This document shows, in pieces, positions 21,300 to 31,073 of a DNA stretch of 64,000 bases; the stretch's first letter is position 1; each line of letters starts with the position of its first letter. Origin of the DNA: Spiroplasma endosymbiont of Nebria brevicollis (GTDB lineage: Bacteria > Bacillota_I > Bacilli_A > Mycoplasmatales > VBWQ01); NCBI RefSeq assembly GCF_964030895.1, contig NZ_OZ034986.1, positions 310,001 through 374,000 on the forward strand, in the 5' to 3' direction. The notes under the pieces were generated by a model. That model had not been told where the DNA came from, made no database searches, and worked only from the letters and a program-made list of their open reading frames with translations. A program made the translations under genes and the position numbers.

Positions 21300-23348
21300 A
21301 TGAAGCCCAAATCTTTTCAAAACTTTTGACACAAAATAACTTTCAATCGTTTTAATAAAAATTATGAAGTAAAAAATGTTATCATCAGTGAACAAAAAAA
21401 ACATATCCAAGATTTAATTGTTAAAATTACGATTTTAGGTTTATCATCATTAGCCTTAATTGTTCTTGCGTTATTAATTGGTTTTGTTGTTGGTCAAACA
21501 TTTAGCGATATGAATTTTTTGACCTGATTAAAAATGTTGGGCAGCAGCAAATGGTTACCTAGTAGCAATAACTTTGGTGTGATTGCCTTTGTAGTAGCAA
21601 CATTTTGAGTAGCATTAATTTCGATGTTGATTGCTGTACCATTAAGTTTATTAACCTCATTATTTATTTGTGAATTTTTACCACGACGATTAAAAAAAGT
21701 AACTTTAACGTTAGTTGAGTTATTATCAGGGATTCCTTCTGTGGTCTTTGGTGCATTTGGATTAATGACCATTGGCCCCATTTTTGTCAAAATGGGTGCT
21801 CCAACTAAAGAAAATATGATGACTGCTAGTTTTATCTTATCAATGATGGCACTACCAACTATTATTTCTTTATCTGTGAATGCTATTAATAGTGTTCCTA
21901 AGTCGTATCGTTATGCATCATTAGCTTTGGGTATTAGTCGTACTCATACTAGTTTTAAAGTGGTTTTTAAAGCAGCGCTTCCTAAGATTATTGGAGCAGT
22001 TATTTTTGGTTTTGGTCGCGTAATTGGTGAAACGATGGCCGTTGTTATGATTGCTGGTAATAGTACTTTAGTTCCTGGTTTTAAAGATGGTCCCTTAGGA
22101 TTTATTTTCAGTTCCGTCTCCACATTAGCAGGGGTAATCGGACTAGAAATCGGTGAGGCTGTTAGTTCTCAACAAATATCTGCATTATATGGAATTGGTT
22201 TATTTTTATTTATTATTGTTTCAGTTATTAATGTAGTAGTATTATTAATTTATAAACGTACAGAAAAGAAATTAAAAGGTCATCATAAACCTCGTAACTA
22301 TCATTTAAAAACTTCAAAGTTATCTAATCAGCAACTGACTAATAGTATTCATGAAAAAAGTATTAAAAACCGTCAGTGAAAACATTTTAAAGATTATGTT
22401 CGGATTTTTTTCATGAGCATTTCTTGTTTTATTACTATGGGTTTAATTATTTGAATTATTGGTGATATTATTATTAATGGGATCTTTAATATTAGTGGTA
22501 CTGCTGGAAGTGGGACTTTCAATTTTAATTTTCTTGCACTATTCCAAACAACGAGTGATGAAGGATATTTATCAATTGTCGCGATGACATGCTTATTGGT
22601 CTTAACAGCAATTACCATTGCCATGCCATTGGGCATTATTGGCGCCATTTATTTACATGAGTATTCTAAAAATAATAAGTTTGGAAGTATTTTACGATTT
22701 GTTTTAAACACTTTAGCATCAACGCCATCCATTATTTTTGGAATGTTTGGTTTTAGTTTGTTTATTGTTTTTTTAGGAATGAGTTTTAGTGCCATTACGG
22801 CAGGTTTAACGTTGACAATTGTTGTGTTACCACTTATTATTAGAGCAGTAGAAGATACGCTAAAATCAGTACCTGTGGAATATCGTGAAGCTTCATTAGC
22901 TCTTGGTGCTAGTAAGTTTGAAACCATTAGAAAAGTAGTGATTCCTAATGCGATTGGTGGGATTGTTACGAGTATGATTTTATCAATGGGAAGAATTGTT
23001 GGAGAATCAGCACCAGTATACTTAACATTAGGAAGTACGGTTGGGTTCCCTGACAAAGGATTCTTAAGTTCGGGTCAAACCTTAACGACTCATATTTTAC
23101 TAATTAATAAAGAATCAAATGACCCTAATAAACTAGGAATGATGTACCAAACTGCGCTAATAACGGTGGCATTAATCTTTATCTTAAATTTCTTAGCAAA
23201 ACATTTCGAAAAAAGTTTAACAACAGGAGTGGGGGTGAAAACAAAATGCTCGATGGAACTAATCAAGGAAAAAATAATAGTAATGAAGAACAAACACCAC
23301 AACAAACAACAAATAAAAAAACAGCTCAAAAGTGAAATGAGAAAGTAA
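21300..23348 (+). CDS. PstC-PstA fusion, phosphate ABC permease
   Basis: One 682 aa frame holds both membrane subunits. The first half has the PstC coupling motif [16 protein letters not shown]; the second half has the PstA motif [16 protein letters not shown]. Each half has about six spans and an LPTIISLS- or [13 protein letters not shown] segment. A basic linker (about residues 320-360, with TGA=Trp at 22377) joins them with no stop. The C-terminal 34 codons overlap the pstB start in another frame. Fused Pst permeases occur in Mollicutes; separate genes are the rule elsewhere. Confidence 0.88.
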
Positions 23349-24262
23349 TTGTTAAAATTAAATTCTTATTTAAAAAAATTAAAAATATCTTTAAAAAACA
23401 AACAACAATGCCAGTAGTTATTGCACAACCACCAGTAGTTACTAATAGTGCAATCATAAAAACCAAATCATCAAGCAAAAAGGGAAAAGAACTATCGTCA
23501 GAAAGCTATGTTTTTAATATCAACAATTTAAATTTCTTTTATAATAATGGTCAAAAACAAGCGTTATTTAACATTAATTTAAATATCATTCGTCACCAAG
23601 TCACAGCCTTTATTGGACCCAGTGGTTGTGGAAAATCAACATTACTACGGACATTAAATCGTATGAATGATTTAATTGATGGTATTAAAATTAATGGTGA
23701 GGTTATTTTTAATAATCAAAACATTTATGAAAATAAAAAAAATATTATTTTATTGCGTACTAAAGTCGGAATGGTTTTTCAAAAACCTAATCCTTTTCCG
23801 ATGTCAATTTATGACAATGTCGCATATGGCCCTAGAAACCAAGGTATTAGAAATAAAAAAGTCTTAAACCAAATTGTTGAAGACTCATTAAAAAAGGCAG
23901 CTTTATGAGATGAAGTAGCAAAGAACTTGTTTGACTCAGCGTTATCATTATCGGGTGGTCAGCAACAACGTTTATGTATTGCTCGTGCTATTGCTTTAAA
24001 GCCTGAGGTATTACTAATGGATGAACCAACTTCGGCACTAGACCCCATTGCTGCTGCTAAAATTGAGGATTTAATGAATGATTTAAAAAATGATTTTACT
24101 ATTATTATTGTTACCCATTCCATGCAACAAGCAGCACGGATTTCTGACAAAACTGCTTTCTTTTTAAATGGCGAAGTAATAGAATATAATGATACAAAAA
24201 AAATCTTTTCACGTCCTAAGGATAAAAGAACTGAGGATTATATTACTGGTAGATTTGGCTAA
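23246..24262 (+). CDS. pstB: Phosphate ABC transporter ATPase PstB
   Basis: 338 aa. Walker [10 protein letters not shown], the PstB-typical [18 protein letters not shown], signature LSGGQQQR, Walker [14 protein letters not shown], and H-loop THS. An N-terminal extension of about 90 residues, Gln/Asn/Lys-rich, precedes the ABC domain; ATG 23246 is chosen because AGGAGTGGGGGTG precedes it and the frame is open (TGA=Trp). ATG 23408 would give a shorter form without a clear ribosome site. Overlaps pstCA by 103 bp. Confidence 0.92.
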
Positions 24263-24304
24263 AAACAACTATAATTAAATTGTGTATTGCAAAGGGGGAA
24301 AATA

Positions 24305-24997
24305 ATGAATATTATTAATCGGCGATTTGATTTAGATATTGAAAATTTAAAACAAAATTTATTAAGTTTATTAACAGAAGTTAAAAAAGAACATGAAGAT
24401 GCACTTGTGGCTATGGAAAATAGTGACTATGATTTTTCTAAAAAAATCATTCAAACTGATAAAGAAATTAGGAATATTGCTGAAAGTTTAACGATTACTG
24501 CTGTGTGAAATATTGCGCAGCAAAATCCTTTTGCTCGTGATTTAAGAACTATTATTGGTTATATGAATATCATTCGTGATTTAGAACGTATCTCTAACTA
24601 TGCCAAAAATATATCGGTCTTTAATGTTAAATATCGTCCTGAAACAAAGTTAACTTCACAATTAGCGGGATTGATGAAAAAAACTTTTACTATGATGGAT
24701 TTGATTGCGCAAGCGATTGATACGAATGATATTAAAAAAGCATATGAAGCAGCTGAGTTTGATGCATATATTGATGTTCATTTTCGTGGAGCAATGAACA
24801 ATATTGTTAGTATGTTTAAAAAAAATAAAAATGAAGAACAGTTTTCGCAATATACATCAGCTATGCAACAGTTAAAATATATTGAACGCCTAGGTGATCA
24901 TTTAGTTAATATTTGTGAAACCATTGTTTATATTATTAAAGGTAAATTTTATGATTTATCAACAACTTTATACGTTCCACCTGTTAAAAAGGGATAG
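24305..24997 (+). CDS. phoU: Phosphate transport regulator PhoU
   Basis: 230 aa helical protein of two PhoU repeats. Metal-binding-like patterns are seen in the first repeat (NPFARDLRTIIGYMNIIRDLERISNYA) and the second (EFDAYIDVHFRG ... LKYIERLGDHLVNI). AAAGGGGG precedes ATG 24305. Last gene of the pst operon, followed by a terminator. In organisms without PhoR/PhoB it probably acts directly on the transporter (inference). Confidence 0.92.
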
Positions 24998-25004
24998 TGT
25001 ATTT

Positions 25005-25036
25005 AAAAACGGAAAGTTAAACTTTCCGTTTTTAAT
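25005..25036. terminator. Terminator between phoU and degV
   Basis: AAAAACGGAAAGT pairs perfectly with ACTTTCCGTTTTT around TAA; T-runs on both strands serve the two convergent transcripts. Confidence 0.88.
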
Positions 25037-25045
25037 ATAGTTGGT

Positions 25046-25912
25046 TTATACTTCTGTTATTCATTGATTGGGAAGTAGAGTGAAACCAATTGTATTGTTG
25101 CCAGTATGAGTTTTTAAAATGTTACATAGTGGTTCAATCTTATATTTAGTAAATCCTAATTGTTGCACTTTACTAATCGCAATATCAAGAATTTTTTTAT
25201 CACATCAACCATCAATAATATAAATAGTTTCTTTGGTTGCATTTTTAATATTAGTAATAGTTTCCAGTATCTTATCCATGGCCCCACTTAACGTTCTAAC
25301 TGTTTTAGTCATGATAATTTGTTCTTTACATTTCAAGATAGGTTTAAATTTTAGAATATTTCCCATCAGTGCTTTCGCTTTTGGTAATCTGCCACCGCGA
25401 GATAAAAATTTTAAGTCATTAGGGGCGATGAAACATTCGTAGTTTTTACGAAATTCAGTTAATGCTTTTAAAATATCATCAATGCTTTTTTGTTCTTTGG
25501 CTAATTTTAGGGCGATCAGTGACATATATTTTAGGGGCAGCATAGCAGCACCAGTTTCTAAAACATGAACTTTATCTTTAAAATTATCTTCTGTTTGTAA
25601 GACCATAGCACTTTTATATTGACCTGAAGCATTATCAGCAATTGGTAAAAATAAAATTTTGTCGTATTTAGTCAGTGCCTGTTCTCAATATTGAGCAAGG
25701 ACAGCGCGATTAGTTTGACTAGTTTTTAAATGAGCGTGTTCTTTAATCATTTTTTGAAATATAGAGTCACTATCAATTTGTTTATTATCATCTTCATAAA
25801 CTAAGCCTTTAGGGTCACTGATAATTAACGGAACAACTGTTAGTTTAGGATATTTTTTCATTTCTTCAAGTGAAAATCCAGTTGATGAATCTGTTATTAT
25901 ACCAATTTTCAT
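25046..25912 (-). CDS. DegV family fatty-acid-binding protein
   Basis: 288 aa. The N-terminus MKIGIITDSSTGFS carries the DegV motif; KTSQTN near residue 75 and the LSRGGRLPKAKA segment are family signatures. Family members bind a single fatty acid and serve fatty-acid kinases in Firmicutes. TTAGGAG precedes the ATG. Trp codons are TGA. Stop at 25046 just inside the shared terminator. Confidence 0.9.
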
Positions 25913-26039
25913 ATTTTTACTCCTAACATTTTTCAAAATAAATTATAGTAAAATTATAACAAATTTATTAATCAATATATTATTTTGTTTATATTACGAT
26001 AAGAGACTTGTTGCATTGTCGTTATCTTATTGGATAACT

Positions 26040-26090
26040 TAAATTAAAAAAATGAAAGACCTAAAATTCAATAAAATCAAATTTTAGGTC
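26040..26090 (-). terminator. Terminator of the minus-strand lipoprotein/toxin operon
   Basis: GACCTAAAATT (26058) pairs with AATTTTAGGTC (26080), followed on the minus strand by TTTCATTTTTTT. The rest of 25913-26190 has no gene. Confidence 0.7.
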
Positions 26091-26190
26091 ATATTGATAC
26101 CTTTTTTGTTTTTCACTATTTTTTTAAAAATTAAAGTAATTATCTTCAAAAATAAACTAAGTGTGGTATGGTTTTTGACAAATAATAAAA

Positions 26191-26858
26191 CTATCGTTTT
26201 CCAATAGATATATCTGATCTAATAAATACTTTACCAATAAAAAAAGCAATATTATAAACAACATCTTTTTGTAACAATTCTCCTGGCATTATAATCTTAA
26301 TTTCTTTTTCACTATATATTTGGCATATTTTAAATTGTATGTTTTTATTCAGTGTTATGCTTAAATTTTTTGCGTCTATGCCCAAGTAACTTGTATTATG
26401 AGCTCATGAAATAGAATCGTTAAAAGTTGTTGCTAGTAGATGATTAGTACTATTAAATTCTTTAGTAAAAGTAATATCTTTTTTATCAATATATGGTAAT
26501 GCTTTATTTTTAAAACATTAGTAACAAATGTTTTAGCATTAGCAAAAACAAAATTATTATTGTCAAATAAATTATCAAAAGCAATATTGTTAAAATTTAA
26601 TTCTTTATAATTATGCTTATCATAGTCACTTGTTAAATTTGTATCAATATTAAAACTAACTTCATTATTTTGGTTTACACCATATTCTTGAACAATTTTA
26701 CTTTCACCAAACTCATCATATAAATTAAGTTTAGAAGCAATATTCGTATCTAAAAATGAGATTTTATCTGTTTGATTACTACATGCTTGGCAACTAACAA
26801 TAGTTAGTAATGATAAACTAAGTAGTGGAATTATTGATAATATTTTTCTAATTTTCAT
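26191..26858 (-). pseudogene. Surface lipoprotein (frameshifted)
   Basis: Signal peptide MKIRKILSIIPLLSLSLL with lipobox IVSC (Cys about residue 23, with a second Cys three residues on). The frame from 26858 fails after FVTNVL at an A-run near 26512; the sensible continuation NKALPYIDKKDITFTKEF lies one frame over, to the stop at 26191. Rejoined, about 222 aa. It follows the toxin remnant by 15 bp, so both were probably one transcript. Confidence 0.65.
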
Positions 26859-26873
26859 TATTTTACCCCCTTA

Positions 26874-27420
26874 TTAATTTTCAATTGGCGTTGAAGGACC
26901 AAAATCTATTTCATGATAACTGCCAGCACCTGTCCCTCAACATTCTAATGCACCCTCAAAATGAATACTGTCATCTTTATTTACTGTAATTGATTTAGGA
27001 CAATCTGGTCAATAAGTTTTATAACCTTGAAAATAAGAATATAATGTTTGACCTAAAGGAAAAGTATCATTTCAGACTGCTTTGTTACCAGTTTCTAAAT
27101 TTGTAACATTACATGTTCCTGACACTGTTCCAGAAATATCTGCACTTATGCTAACTTTTTGTTTCATTTGTACTTGACTTCAATATGCTTTTGCTATTAT
27201 TTGCGAATGTGGTGGTACTTTTATTTCTTGTGCGGGAATAGTAAACTTTTGACTGTTTCTTTCTGTTTTTTCAATAGTGCCACTTAAACTAATTTTAATT
27301 TTTGCATCAAAAAAAATAAAATTAGCATCACTTTCTAATGATACACCAGCAGTGACAGCAGTACGATATTGACTTTGAATTGTTAGACAGTACTATTAAA
27401 AGTACTTTATTTAATAGCAT
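26874..27420 (-). pseudogene. ETX/MTX2-type (aerolysin-like) pore-forming toxin remnant
   Basis: The readable part (about 165 aa, TGA=Trp) runs QYRTAVTAGVSLESDANF, then KISLSGTIEKTERNSQKFTI, then IPAQEIKVPPHSQIIAKAYW, then QKVSISADISGTVSG. The Ser/Thr-rich strands followed by PAQEIKVPPHS resemble the conserved tail of the epsilon-toxin/Mtx2 family of beta-barrel pore formers. Upstream, only a short piece from ATG 27420 remains, in another frame, so the N-terminal domain is largely missing and a frameshift sits near 27375. The C-terminus is rich in Trp/Cys/Tyr. Family call is from pattern only. Confidence 0.55.
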
Positions 27421-27542
27421 AGTTTTTATCACCCCTTTTAAAAATCTATAACCTTTTTTAAACTATTTATTATTAAATATTAAGTTTTATCAAAAGATTA
27501 AAACCATTATATAACAGCAAAAAATGAAAAGCAATATAAATA

Positions 27543-27928
27543 TTAAGTACGTTCTTTAAGTAAATCAATAAGATTAATGGCATTAACCTTAGCAATATGG
27601 ATATCTAACATTTTAGAATAAATATCTTTACTAAAGACTTTAGATGTAATATTTAGTTGTTGGGTTGTTAATAATAAATTAATGTTAATTTTTTTTCCAA
27701 ATTTTCAATTTTTTGTTCTAGGATACTAAACTTCTCATTAGCAATTTTTACAAATAATTCTTTATCTTTTTGTAGAAGTTGTAATTGATATTTAGTATTG
27801 AATAAATCCGTTTTAAGAGTATTATTTTCTTGTTGTAAACTTTCAATATTCTCATTAATTTGTAAAAATGCGTTTAGTTCCAATGTTATAGAATAAGCGT
27901 TATAGGGATTAGATACAATTATTTTCAT
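27543..27928 (-). pseudogene. Coiled-coil protein (frameshifted)
   Basis: Starts MKIIVSNPYNAYSITLELN, then a heptad-like coiled coil (about residues 28-80, NENIESLQQENNTLKTDLFN onward). The frame breaks in an A-run near 27692; one frame over it continues LLTTQQLNITSKVFSKDIYS to LLKERT and the stop at 27543. Rejoined, about 128 aa. It begins 21 bp after the MazF-like gene, in the same operon. No family known. Confidence 0.5.
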
Positions 27929-27948
27929 TAGTTTAGTTTCTTCAGGAA

Positions 27949-28231
27949 TTACAATAGGATTTTTTTATAATCATATCAAAGACCTATGATTTGATTAGGT
28001 AAAATATGTTTTAAATATATAGGCCTAATGTTATTGGGTTTTATAATTTATATTTGTCGTTCCTATGTCATGATTACTTTTTGTTGTAGATAATAACTGA
28101 ACAGTAATATATTTTGCATGAGTTTTTATAACAATTCCAGGTTGTTTACTTTGGACACCATTATGTTCATCTCCTGGAATACAAACAATAACACCTGTTC
28201 CTTTTCAAAGTTCCCATCATTTTTTTCTCAT
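27949..28231 (-). pseudogene. Small MazF/PemK-like protein (frameshifted)
   Basis: Starts MRKKWWELWKGTGVIVCIPG after AGGAG. The pattern GTGVIVCIPGDEHNGVQSKQ followed by PGIVIKTH resembles the SH3-like fold of MazF/PemK toxins and their mobile-element relatives in Mollicutes. The first frame stops at 28031; shifting one base near 28042 gives IKPNNIRPIYLKHILPNQII and the stop at 27949, about 94 aa rejoined. Homology is a pattern-level suggestion. Confidence 0.4.
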
Positions 28232-28251
28232 AAATAAATACTCCTATTTTT

Positions 28252-28280
28252 TTGACATTAATTATTAAATATGATATTAT
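28252..28280 (+). promoter_or_regulatory. Consensus promoter of the 28.3-kb small RNA
   Basis: TTGACA (28252-28257), a 17-bp spacer and TATTAT (28275-28280). It points away from the MazF-like gene. Confidence 0.75.
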
Positions 28281-28286
28281 TAGTGT

Positions 28287-28383
28287 GTAGTAAGATATTA
28301 GTTTATCTTGCGAGGGAGATTAGCTCCCCAGTTGGTGGTTAGTATTAACCATTCAGTATTCAGAACCTTATGGTTCTTTTTTA
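28287..28383 (+). ncRNA. Candidate structured small RNA, about 97 nt
   Basis: Downstream of a near-consensus promoter lie four successive stem-loops: GTAAGAT/ATCTTGC (28290-28311), GGGAG/CTCCC (28314-28328), TGGTTA/TAACCA (28336-28351) and AGAACC/GGTTCT (28362-28377). The last runs into TTTTTT and is a complete intrinsic terminator. No open reading frame starts in it. It is encoded divergently from the MazF-like gene and converges on the relaxase remnant. Size and architecture resemble plasmid copy-control RNAs, but the role is unknown. Nothing else is seen in 28384-28487. Confidence 0.6.
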
Positions 28384-28487
28384 TTTTTACTTTATTAGTT
28401 AGTGAAATCTTGGGTTGTAGATTTATTTTACAATGAACAAGTTAAATATTGATTTTATTATTTGTATTGTGTATTTAAAAAATATAT

Positions 28488-29241
28488 TTATCTATTTGGT
28501 AAATGTTGTTTTAACACTAACATAATTGGTGCTAAATTTGATTGTAAACTCTCTGCTTTTGCTTTTCATGCTGAAATCTGTTCTTGACATTTAGCCTTTT
28601 CATCATTATTTTTACTTAGATTTATTGATAAGTGATATTTCTGCACATTATCTAAAGCATTACTTCATGCTTGAATTAAACCACGTTGTTCACTAGTAAT
28701 GTCTAGTAACAAGTACTTTTGGATTAACTTTTTTTTGATTTTGTAAATTGTCATAAATAGTTTTATGAATTAGATTTTCACTATGTAATTTCAGCGTTTG
28801 TTGGTTCATTAACAATCTTTGTTCTAAATGTCATTGCTTGAATTCCTTATTAGTGACACCAGTTTGTGATTTTGGTTTATATCGTTCAATCGATATTATC
28901 GTATGACCAATCTCAAAATGACCGTTAGCGATTACTTAAGTCTTTACGATTAGCAAATAACTTGGTATGTTGCATTTTATTTTTATCAGTTAAGAGAAAT
29001 GAATAAAAGTGAATATGTACATTTCTTTCATCTAAATGGACAACTGCTCCTACGATACCATTAGCATTATTTAGTTTTGATTGTTGTTACATAATATCTT
29101 CGTTAATAACTTCATTCGCTCAATGGGATTGTCAATACAAACGTAATGATTTAATTAAAATTTACACTATTTTTTCTTTAAAGGAACAGTGGGTATCGTA
29201 TAAGGGTTTTGAAACTGAACTTTTTTAAAGACTAAAGACAT
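28488..29241 (-). pseudogene. Mob/Pre-type plasmid relaxase remnant
   Basis: The frame near 29030 reads VVHLDERNVHIHFYSF, the HxDExxxHxH metal-binding motif of MobV/Pre relaxases, which nick plasmid oriT. Upstream are SLRLYWQSHWANEVINEDIM and a stop (TAA); downstream, in other frames, are TIISIERYKPKSQTGVTNKE and DITSEQRGLIQAWSNALDNV. At least three frameshifts and two stops break it, so it is dead. It indicates that the 26-29 kb island came from a mobilisable plasmid. Confidence 0.72.
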
Positions 29242-29327
29242 AATACTTTAGAAGTAACTTTATTATCTTCTCTAACCTTAACATGTATCCCATCAATCAT
29301 TCTATCTATTGTAAAATTAAATTATAA

Positions 29328-29355
29328 TTGTATTTTTATTTATTTTGCGTATAAT
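29328..29355 (+). promoter_or_regulatory. Promoter of a leaderless ABC operon
   Basis: TTGTAT, 16-bp spacer, TATAAT (29350-29355). The ATG at 29366 lies where transcription would begin (about 6-11 bp on), and no ribosome binding site precedes it. Confidence 0.55.
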
Positions 29356-29365
29356 CATCTTTACT

Positions 29366-30082
29366 ATGAAAAAAATAATTGAAATCTCTTCCCTAACTAA
29401 ACGCATTAAAAAATTAGTCATCATTAATAACATTAATCTTGATATTTTTCGTGGTGAACGAGTTGCTATCCTAGGTGCTAATGGTTCTGGTAAAACAACG
29501 CTGATTGAATTAATAGCTAATATAACTCCGCCAAGTACAGGTACTATTAAAATCTTTAGTGACCAAGAAAAATTAAAACGGATTGGGTTGCAATTTCAAG
29601 AAGGATATTGACCGAAAGGTGTAACTCCCAAATCAATCATTAAATATTATGTGGGACGAAAAGTTTGAAAGACCCAACCTGTCACTAACCTCATTAATAT
29701 TTTTGACATTGCTAGCATTATTAATAAAGATTTAAATAATTTATCAGGTGGTGAAAAACAACGTTTTAATGCCATGTTGTCGATTATTAATGCTCCTGAA
29801 ATTTTAATCTTAGATGAGTTAATTACTGGTTTAGATTTGAAAATGCAAGTTAAATTAATTAATTTTTTCAAAACTTACTTGCAAGATAATAACAAAACTT
29901 TGCTAATGATTTCCCATATTCCTGAGGAAGTTGAAGCATTATGCCAACGTGTAATTCTACTAGAAAAAGGCAATATCATCCACGATAAATCCTTAACAGA
30001 AATTCAAAAAGAATTTGGTACAGTTCGTAAATTTATGCGTACATATTATGAGATGCAGGAGGTTGACAATGAAAATACTTAG
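29366..30082 (+). CDS. ABC transporter ATPase (ABC-2 type exporter)
   Basis: 238 aa. Walker A GANGSGKTT, Q-loop LQFQEGYW, signature LSGGEKQR, Walker B LILDELITGLD, H-loop ISH. Partner of the permease that starts 14 bp before its stop. Very like the 38264 ATPase (GVTPKS versus GVTGWD after the Q-loop), so the two pairs are paralogous. A GH85 lipoprotein follows in the same operon. Substrate unknown. Confidence 0.88.
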
Positions 30083-31067
30083 TAAGTTGAAAAAATCTAA
30101 ACCAGAAACCAATAACCAACAAGTGAATGGTAGTGATAATTCAGAAATTAAAACCAAAAAATTTACTTTGCCCATCTTGCGTTGACCACAATTCAAGAAA
30201 GACTATAAAGAGTTTAATATTTTCTTAGGTAAAAACTTAAGTTTGTTATTGGCTTCCATTTTTAAAAATTTACGAACATATATTTATGTTTATGTAATTC
30301 CCATTGCCTTATTATTAATTATTTATACCTTCCAATCATTTGGTGGTATTAATAAATTGTTACCTCCCATTGTTGCTGGTTATTTGTTAATTCCTGGGTT
30401 TGGAATTACCATCTTGCTTAATACTTTAATCTCAGAATGAAAAGCTTCCATCTTTTTAAAACGAATTCATATTATTGGGACAAGTAAATATCAATTTATT
30501 TTATCAATTTGAATTGTTGGTTATTTACTTGGAATGTCTTCAATATTTTTAGGTTCATGTCTGATGTTAGGAATAGCACCTTTAATTAGTAGTACTAGTA
30601 ATGTTTTTCTAGAAACTTTTAGTTTCTTTAGTTATGGGAGTGCTAGTGAGGTATTTGTATCGTGATTTGGTTTTTTTATTGCTGCTAGTATTGTTACTTT
30701 GTCAGGAATTGGAATTGCTACTCTAATTGCTGGTGCTTTTAAAAATTTATCATTGTGTCAAAGTTTAACCATTTTAATAATCTGTGCTTGTATTATGCTA
30801 TCAGATTTATTTTTAAGTCCCACAATTACTTCTAAGTCCTCATTTGTGGTTTATATTAGTTATTTAATTCCTCAAAAATATGGCGTATGGACAGTGTTTT
30901 ATAGTTCCTCAGTAGGTAATATTAATTACTTTATTGATAACCCTACTTCCAAGTTAGCAACTATTAGCTTTGCTAACATTTATGGCCCATTATTTGGTGG
31001 AATCACTTATTGCATTGGTTTATACATTGCTTCATTATTCACGTTTAATTGAAACAATCGAGGTTAG
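30069..31067 (+). CDS. ABC-2 type permease
   Basis: 332 aa. A soluble basic N-terminus (about residues 1-55, Lys/Asn-rich) precedes six membrane spans starting SLLLASIFKNL; the late ASLFTFNW marks the last. AGGAGGTTGAC is the ribosome site inside the ATPase gene; overlap 14 bp. TGA codons are Trp. Confidence 0.85.
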
Positions 31068-31073
31068 AAAATT

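Noticed and set aside
22649..23056. 135-codon minus-strand frame in pstCA
   Set aside because: Antisense of the PstA half, with no ribosome site.
25976..26035. GAGACTTGTTGCATTGTCG as a possible insertion-sequence end
   Set aside because: No matching inverted copy was found nearby, so an element cannot be supported.
29098..29225. Plus-strand frame FAQWDCQYKRNDLIKI as a possible transposase tail
   Set aside because: The minus-strand reading continues into the relaxase motif, which explains the segment better.
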